A stretch of DNA of 64,000 nt from Cheiracanthium punctorium. Taxonomy: Eukaryota > Arthropoda > Arachnida > Araneae > Cheiracanthiidae. The notes beneath the pieces are model-generated. The model was not told the DNA's origin. It was given only the letters and a program-made list of their open reading frames with translations, and made no database searches. The position numbers and the translations under genes are program-made. This document shows, one piece after another, positions 55,830 through 64,000 of the stretch; within the stretch, counting starts at the first letter, position 1, and each line of letters begins with the position of its first letter. Location of the stretch: the NCBI GenBank assembly GCA_038373885.1, contig JAWZYV010019541.1, forward strand, positions 496,001 through 560,000, read 5' to 3'.

Positions 55830-57723
55830 TGAAATTGTGTTACTTTAGGGGGAATTTCATCGGAATAAGCAAGAGGCTGCAAAGCAGTATGCTATAAAAT
55901 TTCAGAATGACAATCGCCCATCTGCTAGTACAATATCAAATGTAGTGACACATTTAAAAGAAACCGGTAGTGTTCTAAATCGTAAAAGATCAAGAAGCAT
56001 CATGGATTTAACAAAGCACGTGCATGTGGAAGATGTCCTAGGATATGCTCTAGCTCATCCACAGTCTAGTGTAAGAAGCATTAGTGAAGCATGTGGTTAT
56101 TCTAAATTGCAAGTATGGAATATTTTAAGTACATAGGTGCATATCCATATCGCCCTATTTTGGTACAAGATTTATTGCCTGGAGACACAGAACGTAGATT
56201 TGATTTCTACAATTTTATTTTGAATAAGCAAGATGATAATATGTTGATTGTTAGTGACATTATGTTTACCGATGAGTGTCAATTTACAAGACTGAGTGTT
56301 GTAAATACACAATAGTCATTATTGGTCTCTGCAAAACCCGCATATCATTCGTCCGAACAGACATCAAGTGCGTTGGTCAATAAATGTTTGGTGTGGCATA
56401 TGGAAAGAGACCTTAATTGGGCCATTTTATTTCTTTAACATCCAAAAGATATGCACAGATTTTAGAGGGCTCAGTGAGCGACTTCTTAGACGAGTATGTT
56501 CCACTACGACATCAGTCACAAATGTGGTTTCATCATGATGGTGCTCCAGTGCATAAAACACTATTGCCTCGTACTGTTCTAACAGAAACATTTGGAAATA
56601 ATATAATTGGGTACGGCAGTCCTGTTGAGTGGCCTCCAAGATCACCAGACTTGAATCCCTTAAATTACTTTCTCTGGGGTTTCTTGAAAAATAAAGTATA
56701 TTGTTACGAATTTTTGGGGCAACCAGCTGTTCTGGGGCTTAAAATAGTTTTAAATTCGTATTCTATGCTTCAAGTAGTTAAATTTTGCTTTTGTTGCATC
56801 AAAATAGGTCAACTAGAACCGGAGATACGGAGGTTTCGGTTTTCTCCTTGTTTTTCTATGGGTTTCTAGAAATCTCGAGAAATATTGGTCCTAGGGCTTC
56901 GATCTCTTCACTTTTGAGGACCTATTTTTAGCGCCAAATTTGGCGATATTTTGCCAAAAGCCACCAAGCTTGGCAACATTTTGGTCATTTGGCGAGATTT
57001 TCCCTATGGGGCCTGTAAAGCTGCTTTTTGCTGCATTAAAATCACATACTAACCTAACATTTCTCTATGATGTAATCGAAATTCCCGCTTTATGTGGAAT
57101 CTTCGTGAAAAAGACTTTTCTGGAAGCTTCCTGTACCTTCTGCATAGGCTATAAATAGAAAGCCCAGTTTAGAGTGTGAGTTAGCACCCAGCATGTGAAT
57201 GGAGCTCTCTCAGTGAGTACGCTTGCTTTCGAAGCTGCTTTTAAAGTGCTGTGCGTAAATCTTCAGGGAGTGTCAGTGTTATCCCTCGTATGTTTCCACT
57301 GAATTTTACCTGTGGAAGTGTTTTATTTTGTGTGAGAATTACAGCATTTGTGAGAGCTTCTTATCTAAGCGGACTGTTAAAAGCACATTACTGATTGATT
57401 GTGCTTGTGACTTTTGTACAGCTGATTGTTCAACTAAGTTTTAGAAGCAATCAAATTTGTGTTCCATCCTGACAAATGGAGTCTATACTAGAACTTTCTA
57501 CACCAACTGGACTTTAGAACGACAAACCCAGGAAACAAGCAGAGTAATTCTGCAACATTATGAAAAAGAATTAACAAGTCTATCAGACTTTCTAAATCAT
57601 ATATGTGTAGCATGCAGATGTGTAACATTGAGTATGCTATACAAAGTACAGAAAGAGTTTTTGACACAGGTGCATGTTTGCATTGCAGCCAAAGGTATCT
57701 ACTTTGAGCAAATGTTACGCTAA
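55830..57723 (+). pseudogene. IS630/mariner-related DDE transposase with DUF4817-type HTH, interrupted
   Basis: From about 55,828 the frame reads YTEIVLL-stop and HRNKQEAAKQYAIKFQNDN then RPSASTISNVVTHLKETGSV, the DUF4817-type helix-turn-helix. Then come HPQSSVRSISEACGYSKLQV and, after a frameshift, VSDIMFTDECQFTRLS (first catalytic Asp). At 56,417-56,700 it reads MWFHHDGAPVHK (second Asp) and SPDLNPLNYFLWGFLKNKVY. In relatives the last block is PLDFFLWG, so the third acidic residue is Asn here. A 0.78-kb LTR-like insertion separates KNKVY from TRTFYTNWTLERQTQETSRV (57,487 on), which continues to ...CIAAKGIYFEQML. It has several stops and frameshifts. Confidence 0.8.
56702..57483 (+). mobile_element. 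Probable solo LTR of a Ty3/gypsy-type retrotransposon
   Basis: The insertion starts TGTTACGAATTTTTGGGG, a common start for arthropod gypsy LTRs. It contains a TATA box GGCTATAAATAG at about 57,149-57,160 with a plausible transcribed R/U5 region downstream. It breaks the transposase frame between adjacent codons. Flanks tatat (56,697-56,701) and tatac (57,484-57,488) could be a 5-bp duplication. The right end does not finish in CA, so the boundary is uncertain. It carries a palindrome GCGCCAAATTTGGCGA (56,931-56,946). Confidence 0.55.
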
Positions 57724-58329
57724 TAGAATTTGTAATATTATTTAAAATTTCTAAAATTGCATATATTCGTATTTTAAAACATTTGATATTCTCATTTAAT
57801 GTTTATTGAAAAGTTTAATTCCCTTGTTTTTTTATTTTATGTTATTTAACACAAGTTCATTTTAAAAACTCTATTTTCAGTATAGGCTATATTTTTTTTT
57901 TTTTTAATTTATTGGATACACATAGTTAAACAATCTCCTTTATTGCAATCTACAATGATAAAATAGTTAATGAAATTGCTAATAAACATCAAGGCTCAAA
58001 ATCATGTACATTAATTTTTCTCAAATTCATTTTGTATACAACCCCTATTTCGCAGCTCAAAAAGTGCTCTAACTTTAAGCAGCTTTTTTTTTATTATTAT
58101 TGGCTATTGTGCAAGAAAATTTTTCTAAATACAACAGATAGGACCAGGGGACCACGTAAATATTTAAATTTCAGAATTTATATAGGATTTGATTTATTGA
58201 CTTCGATTGTTTCTCTTATAATAGATTATACAATGTAAAGCATTTTTGCAATTTTAACTATGTGTCCCTGACTAACGGTTTAGGAAATAGATATTGGACA
58301 GTGTTAGCACTGGACACCCTGTGTATATA

Positions 58330-60264
58330 TATATATATATATATATGTAATAATAAAATAAATTTTGCTAATTTAACTTAATGTAATTTAATGTTATTTG
58401 AAAAGCCTTCTTTAATCTCGGTTACTCTCACTGTAAAGTTTGTTTCTCGGCCACACAAATATTATGCTCAGAGACGTTTTTTGAAGTTCCATAAGAAGTA
58501 AAATTGTTGATTCAGCAGTAGTTTTAGTTTTCTGTGGCTTTGCTACTACGTGCTTTTAGAACTCTGTGTAAAGCTTGGCGTTCAGTTCAGTGCGTTTCAG
58601 TACGCTAGTATGGGAAATGAATGTATTTTTCCGGATCGCTTTTCCGTACTGCGGGAGAACGTCTGTTCTTTGTACTTCTCCGCTTGAAAACCGCAGAATG
58701 ACAAATGATAACCAATTATCCTTTGTTGGGTGACATGTAAAACGCTGAAACTTGTCTCCCGGGCGTGGTTACAATATTTTTGAGAACCGTCGCCAAAAGT
58801 TTCAGCCAATTTTTGCTCTGGAGAGGGAATAACGGCAGAGGCCCAGGAGGTTGGAATGGCAAAGGTCAAGGAAAGAGTCTCCGGTCACCATTTCCTCTTT
58901 TTTTTTTTTTTTTTTTTTTTTCTGTTGTGTTTGCATTCTTGCTCTGAGCGCTGATATTGAGGGAATAGATAGTACTTCGAGTGGAATTTGGGGTGAGGGA
59001 GGCTAGCCCTGAATATTTTGTGTAAATATTAAGACATCATATCCCATAATATTTTAATAAGGTCTTTTATATTCCAAGAATCATATCTGCAATTCACCAA
59101 TGAGCATCAAAAGAGATGCTGTCAGCTAAATCACACCTTCAAAAATCTAACATAGGTCAGTGTTTCTCATCAGATTTCATACGATTACACGATCATCTGT
59201 AATCCATAACAAGAAATGAAATGGATTACGATTACGATTGCTAACAATTTCCATAATGACTAAATGGAATGTTAATTTAGTAAAATAACGGTGTACGGTC
59301 CATGTCATTAATTTTTTTAATAAATATTGGACACAAACATTCTTTGTTTTGTAATATACATAAGAAAGGTAATTGGATCTTATGTCCAAATTTATTTTGT
59401 TTTGGAGTACAGGAGTAAACTTTCAGTTCAGTACGTCTGGGAGTAGTAAACATTTTAGCTATTGTTATTAGGTTTTCCTAAGCATATATCATATGAACCA
59501 TAGCAAAAGCGTCGGGAGGGGGGGCACAAGCGGTCACGTGCTCCTCCCACTGCCTCCGCCCAACTTCGTCTCAAAAAATTTGTTAAATAAACATTTGTTT
59601 GAAAATGCGAAAAAATGTTCGTTTTCTGCTCTTATATTCGATATGTGCCCCCCTCAAATCTTTCCTGTGCCCCTCCACACAGCTTTAATCTATTGTGACA
59701 ATATTTCGCAAGCTGTAGAATAGGCATCACACGTATTTTTTACATATATTTAAATACTATTAATTCACAACAGCGTTAATCTATTGTTACAATATTTCAT
59801 AAGCTGTAGAATATGCATCAGATGTATTTTTCTATAAATAGGTTGCACTCATAAAAATTTCAACAAAGGGTTACCTGGCGAAATGCGCGAAAGATGAGCA
59901 ATACAAAGTCAATTAATGTAGTTTTAAAATGGAAATAATGAAACTAAAAAATTCGGGGGGTGCAGGGGGATCTCCCCCTAACGAGGCTCGAACAGCCGAG
60001 TTTTTTTTTTTTTAATATTTTTTTTTAATTTGTTTATTTTTTTTTATTTAACTGTTACTATTTCTCCAAGCTAAGCTTACTTTGTAACCAACGTTAAGTA
60101 AAGGATCAAAGCACTCTTTTAACAGATATCTTTCTATTTAAAAAAAGGCATATTCTTCCCGTTAATTGTAATTCACTTTACACGAATCCTTAAAAATGAA
60201 TTTCAGGGCATTTTGGAATCTTGCATCCCACGAGGGTGGGAGGCTCCCCACCACCCCTTTTTTA
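58330..60264. other. Unassigned DNA with simple repeats
   Basis: A poly-T run at about 58,898-58,921 follows a block (58,560-58,895) with balanced composition that may be an unidentified retroelement 5' region. 59,505-59,690 contains a poly-G/poly-C-rich MITE-like block. No coding frame is convincing. Confidence 0.3.
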
Positions 60265-60479
60265 CTTCCTTGTATGTAGTATAAGGAAGTAATGTGATCC
60301 CGAAAAATTTTGGGGGCCAAATTTCGACATAAAAACCGATTTTGACTACCTCTAAATTTAATTTAAAATTTTTTTTCGATGCATCTCATCGTAGGCTAGC
60401 ATGCACGATCCTATTAACGCGTCTGCAACTCATTTTGACCAGTGGCGAGTCTACTGTGGCCAGTTTTTCCATGCCGTCT

Positions 60480-60520
60480 GTACGTACGTATGTACGTATG
60501 TACGTACGTATGTATGTAAC
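60480..60520. repeat. TACG/TATG tetranucleotide microsatellite
   Basis: Alternating GTAC/GTAT tetramers, about ten units, inside the modular repeat. Confidence 0.9.
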
Positions 60521-61124
60521 TCGCATATCTCAAAAACTATTGGTCGTAGAATGTTGAGATTTGATATTCAGGATTGTTCTATGATCTAGTTGTGCACCTC
60601 CACTTTTGGTGGCAATCGAATGGATAGTTTATGTACAGGACCGCCCAAAAGATTCGAAATACATTACGCTCTATGGGCCGAAATTCATTAAACTCGCCTA
60701 ACTCAAAAGCTATTAGGCGTAGAATGTCGAAACTTCATATTTTGGATAGTTGTAACATCTAGTTGTGCACCTCCCCTTTTGGTTCCATTCGACTGAATAG
60801 TTTATCTACAGGACCGCCCAAAAATTCGAAATACAGTACGCTCTATGGGCCGAAATTCATCAAAGCATTTTTTAGAGGTATTGGGATATTTCAAACGACT
60901 CAGAAGTGACATATGCTGTAAAGAGTTAGAAAATGAATTTCTCCATTAAAAAAAAAGTGTCTTTATCATTTATAGTTCTGCTACAGGAACACTCAAAAGA
61001 TTTCCAATACATTACGGCCAATAGCAATTTTAGGGGCATTCATCCATTTCAAGCACAATACCGTCCTACCACATAAGTTAGGTAATGGTCCGACCACGGT
61101 CACGTGCCTCCCTCAAGAACTGTG

Positions 61125-61154
61125 CCAAAAGTCGCCAAGCTTGGCGACTTTTGG
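61125..61154. repeat. 30-bp perfect palindrome with E2F-like half-sites
   Basis: CCAAAAGTCGCCAAG followed by its exact complement, with no spacer. The core CGCCAAGCTTGGCG contains two opposed TTGGCG half-sites. Confidence 0.9.
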
Positions 61155-62423
61155 TGTACGTGTGTGCATATTTAACTCTCAAATCTCAAAAACTATTATG
61201 AAATTTCATATATAAGAATGTTGTAACATCTAGTTGTGCATCTCGATTTTTGGTTCCAATCTACTGGAGAGTTTATTGACAGGACCACCGAAAAGAATTT
61301 CAGTACCTTAATGTCTATGGACATCTTCATTATAATACAACTGTAGACAGTCATTGTTTGGTACATGCCCAAAATCTCGCCGTCTGTCCTCGACTTTGGC
61401 GAGTTTTGGCGAAATATCGCCAAATTTGGCGATAGTCAGTCATTTGGTCCATGCCCAAAGTATCGCCATTTGTCATCGTTCTTGGCGAGTTTTGGCGAAA
61501 TATCGCCAAATTTGGCGATAATCTGTCATTGTTTGGTTTATGCTTAAAATCTCGCCAAATGTCGTCGACATTGACCAGTTTCGCCGAAATATCGCCAAAT
61601 TTGGCGCCAAAAATTATTTCCTATTTTGTATAACTCTAAAACTTTAACCCGTAGATTTTTTAACTTTGTATTTAGAACTATTGTAATACCTAACTGTTTT
61701 CAATATCTTTTTTGACAGCAATCGACTGAGAATTTATTTACATGGTGAGCCAAATGACTTTGAATACATTGAGGTGTATAGATGCAATCAACTCATTGAA
61801 AGTCTGTGGTCAATGACTACTTTGGCTATCCCCAAAATCTCGCTGACTATCTCAAGTTTGTCGGCTTTTGGTGAAATATCGCCAAATAAAGTGTCAGAAG
61901 GAAATCTTTCAAATTGAACTCAGCTTGGCGATATCGAAATATTTGGCTAGAATTTGCTAAACCTTACTATTATTGATATTTTATCTCTTTCAAACAAATA
62001 AATGTAGAGGAAGTGCGTCGAAAATATTTTTGATCTAATGGACGTGCAAGGAAGTCATGTGTTGGACACATCAGATTTTTTACATATGTTTATTGGAAGA
62101 AATAACACTTTTTTTAAATGTCAGAAATACGAATATATCAAGCCTAGTTAAAAAATACATGTTTGTATTTCTTGTAAAAGAGCAACATTACTTTCCGAAT
62201 ATAACTACTATTAAACCAGAACAAAAGATAAGAAAGTATAATTCACAAAAAAATGTAGAAGTATCTCTCTCATGGTCAAGAGAAATTTTAACTTCATAAC
62301 CTCTAAAATAAAATGAATGGATTTTATTATACTTAATTACAAATATATTTGCCGAACAATAACGAGTATTTTTTGGTAATAAATTCTTTTTAATATTAAT
62401 TATTAATACATTAAAGTAAAATA

Positions 62424-63832
62424 CACTGCTGGCCACCCAAATTGCAACACCAAGAAAAACAAGAGATATCACAACAAAATTTATTGTCTAGATAACATGT
62501 TGACCAAGTAACAAATGATTAAATTTACAGCATTCTATGAAGCGTGGTTCCTGCCAAAATCAGTACCCAGAGTAGCCGCCGTTGTTGGAGATCACAGCTG
62601 CCACACGCCTCGGCATTGATTCAAAGAGACTTTGAATGTGTTCTTGGGGTACAGCAGACCAAGCAGCTTCCACACGTTGCCAAAGTTGATCTGGTGTGAC
62701 AGCTGGGGATGAACTCTGGGTCAGTCGTTGAGCAACCATGGACCACATGTTTTCTATCGGCGAAAGATCCGGAGAGCGCGCCGGCCAGGGAAGCAATTCA
62801 ATCTGGTGATTGACGAAGAACCCTTGGACAATGCGTGCCACGTGTGGCCGTGCATTATCCTGCTGAAATATGGCTGTTGGCAAGCCCTGAAGGTAAGAAA
62901 GGACAACTGGCTCCAACACCTCGGAGATGTAGCACTGGCTGGTTAAAGTACCGGCAATGCGTACTAGAGGAGTGCGAGAGAGATATCCGATACCGCCCCA
63001 TACCATAATACCCGGTGCAGGACCAGTGTGACGGTGCATAATGCAGCTGTTCAGCATCCTCTCTCCACGGTGTCTCCAGACTCGAATCCGACCGTCGTGG
63101 TGTTGCATACAGAAGCGTGACTCGTCAGTAAAGAGAATTTCATTCCATTCTGTCGTCCACATCCTTCTTTCATCGCACCATTGGCGGCGGAGACGTCTGT
63201 GGTTCCGCGTCAGAGGTAGACAAAGCAACGGACGTCTTGCGGACAGACCATTCTGCTGTAAACGACGTCGAATGGTACGCGCAGACACTGGATGATGCGT
63301 TACAGACTGAATCTGCTGTGATATGGTTCGTGATGTGACTGAGCGGTCCGTCACTGCCATGCGTACAATCTGCCTGTCATCACGTGACGTGGTGCACTGA
63401 GGTCGATGCGGTCGATCACGTCTGTCCGTCGTACCCTCCTGCACCCAACGATCACATATCCGCATCACAGTTGTTTGGTTTCGTCCAATACGACGACCGA
63501 TTTCCCTGAAAGATAACCCACAATCTCGGTATGCCACTATCCTTCCTCTGTCAAACTCGGATACTTGATCAAAAGATGATCGTTGTTTCCTACGAGGCAT
63601 AATTTATCGTTTTTTTGAAAAAAAAGCAAGAAAAACACAATTGCTGTACTTGAAACCGTCGAAATCTCCAAGCCTTAAATAGCGCTTTGAGGTGGCGCCA
63701 CAGGCGCGCTTGATGTGCGTCTGCGCTGAAATTCTAATCATTTGCATATCTCACCTCAGCTAATGCATGTTGTAAATTTCATATTATTTGCATGCTTCCT
63801 TCAGGGTGTTGCATTTACGATGGCCAGCAGTG
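62424..63832 (-). mobile_element. Apparently complete Tc1-like transposon, 1,409 bp
   Basis: Ends CACTGCTGGCCACCCAAATT and (complement) CACTGCTGGCCATCGTAAAT with a shared TGCAACACC form ~28-bp inverted repeats. TA flanks both sides (62,422-62,423; 63,833-63,834). It encodes a single uninterrupted transposase and is the youngest-looking element in the window. Confidence 0.92.
62560..63600 (-). CDS. Tc1-like DD34E transposase, 346 aa, intact
   Basis: Catalyses cut-and-paste transposition at TA sites and binds its own inverted repeats in the nucleus. The frame runs without a stop from MPRRKQRSSFDQ to ISNNGGYSGY. The first helix-turn-helix spans about residues 10-52 (FREIGRRIGRNQTTVMRI). A basic DRPHRP linker in the GRPR position follows (62-67), then a second HTH (70-120). 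Catalytic residues are D159 (ILFTDESRF), D248 (AIFQQDNARPH) and E283 (SPDLSPIENMW). There are 34 residues between D248 and E283, the DD34E spacing of Tc1. The glycine-rich box MVWGGIGY is at 199-206. Length is normal for the family. The start is 232 bp inside the right terminus. All expected motifs are present, so activity is possible; that is inference. Confidence 0.93.
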   Translation of the reverse strand: MPRRKQRSSFDQVSEFDRGRIVAYRDCGLSFREIGRRIGRNQTTVMRICDRWVQEGTTDRRDRPHRPQCTTSRDDRQIVRMAVTDRSVTSRTISQQIQSVTHHPVSARTIRRRLQQNGLSARRPLLCLPLTRNHRRLRRQWCDERRMWTTEWNEILFTDESRFCMQHHDGRIRVWRHRGERMLNSCIMHRHTGPAPGIMVWGGIGYLSRTPLVRIAGTLTSQCYISEVLEPVVLSYLQGLPTAIFQQDNARPHVARIVQGFFVNHQIELLPWPARSPDLSPIENMWSMVAQRLTQSSSPAVTPDQLWQRVEAAWSAVPQEHIQSLFESMPRRVAAVISNNGGYSGY

Positions 63833-63931
63833 TATATGGTAACATACATGCATTTAATAAATTATTTATTTTAATAAACAAACTTAGTTTAGCAATCCAT
63901 TTTAATAATTAGTTATTGCTCAAATGCATAC
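63833..63931. other. Flank of the Tc1 element, intron-like
   Basis: AT-rich; follows the donor site of the exon at the window edge when read on the minus strand. Confidence 0.35.
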
Positions 63932-64000
63932 CTCAAAGTGACAGCTAATCTTTCAGCTGCCGAAATAGCTTTTCTGCGCAATCGAGATTTTTGAATACAA
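63932..64000 (-). CDS. Partial exon of a PIF/Harbinger (ALP1/HARBI1)-like gene
   Basis: From the window end, the minus strand reads CIQKSRLRRKAISAAERLAV then TLR. It stops at a donor-like AG|GTATGC (63,931 downward). The block IS(A/P)xERLAVTLR is conserved just before the ...LATG block in Harbinger-derived nucleases and ALP1-like proteins, whose genes are often split. No lesion is visible in the 22 codons. The next exon should begin with a LATG-like motif at lower coordinates on the minus strand, but I did not find it in the window. A transposon copy and a domesticated gene cannot be told apart from this piece. Confidence 0.5.

Larger units (their letters stand above)
55040..58321 (+). mobile_element. 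3.28-kb DDE transposon with long TIRs
   Basis: CAGGGTGTCCAGTGCTAACA at 55,040 is inverted at the right end (about 58,302-58,321). Similarity continues for about 100 bp, including CCTAAACCGTTAGTCAG and its complement. The left flank is TA and the right end lies in a TA run. It encodes the broken transposase at 55,830-57,723 and was interrupted by a probable solo LTR. Confidence 0.85.
60265..62062. repeat. Modular dispersed repeat (AAGGAAGT family)
   Basis: Begins TTCCTTGTATGTAGTATAAGGAAGTAATGTG and ends near GCAAGGAAGTCATGTG. Module A (~165 bp: TCTCAAAAACTATT..., ATCTAGTTGTGCACCTCC, ACAGGACCGCC) occurs at about 60,525, 60,700, 61,176 and, diverged, 61,628. Module B (~86-89 bp: ATGCCCAAAATCTCGCC..., TTTGGCGA) occurs at 61,365, 61,451, 61,540 and partly 61,835. 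No coding frame or terminal inverted repeats are convincing. Confidence 0.65.

Noticed and set aside
58597..58869. 90-residue minus-strand frame
   Set aside because: No recognised domain; it is adjacent to poly-T and is most likely part of an unidentified retroelement.
62728..63295. Plus-strand frames overlapping the Tc1 transposase
   Set aside because: They are antisense shadows of the intact 346-residue transposase.

Overview
This window is AT-rich eukaryotic DNA made almost entirely of transposable elements in different states of decay. Splice sites inside coding remnants, tRNA-derived SINEs, and the mixture of mariner/Tc1, hAT, piggyBac, pogo/Tigger, Mutator-like, P-element/THAP-like and Jockey-type families point to an arthropod. 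The integrase-like remnant with a cysteine-rich tail and the Jockey-type tail make a chelicerate, perhaps a spider, my best guess. That is inference from family content; no species marker is present.

Layout. 0-10 kb: a hAT MITE, an internally deleted integrase-like pseudogene (2.07-2.83 kb, +), and a two-exon Mutator-like transposase pseudogene (9.6-3.86 kb, -). Its first exon is split by a 1.25 kb element and its intron holds a SINE and two MITEs. 10-17 kb: a satellite-like tandem array, then a THAP-domain/P-element-like pseudogene (15.66-13.66 kb, -) with a hAT element in its intron. 17.3-21.2 kb: a mariner remnant split by a 3,655-bp element with 28-bp perfect terminal inverted repeats and a 9-bp target duplication. 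22.07-33.84 kb: two concentric pairs of inverted TA-flanked termini enclosing a nest of insertions. The nest holds a Jockey-type RNase H fragment cut by a hAT element, a piggyBac MITE inside a tandem repeat, a 3.9-kb ZMYM-like hAT relic holding a Tigger relic, several hAT MITEs, and a second copy of the 0.79-kb hAT element.

34-54 kb: sparser. It has a piggyBac MITE, minisatellites, a tandem pair of tRNA-derived SINEs, two internally deleted mariners (44.3-45.2 and 49.8-50.7 kb), several near-perfect hairpins, and a deleted piggyBac element that keeps the N-terminal coding part. One short exon (54,496-54,326, -) looks like the 3' coding exon of a host gene. 55-64 kb: a 3.3-kb element with ~100-bp terminal inverted repeats and a broken DDE transposase interrupted by a probable solo LTR; a modular repeat (60.3-62.1 kb) rich in E2F-like palindromes; and an apparently complete Tc1-like element (62,424-63,832) with an intact 346-residue DD34E transposase, the only full-length gene in the window. 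The last 69 bases look like an exon of a Harbinger/ALP1-like gene on the minus strand.

Insertion order can be read from target-site duplications and from elements that interrupt recognisable coding frames. I see no CRISPR array, rRNA gene, convincing functional tRNA gene or microbial operon. The points most worth a second look are the Mutator-like pair of observations (an element with 9-bp duplications and, separately, a phase-matched split transposase gene), the concentric 11-kb inverted termini, the 31-bp hairpin with only G.U exceptions at 46.1 kb, and the E2F-like palindromes shared by a modular repeat and an LTR.
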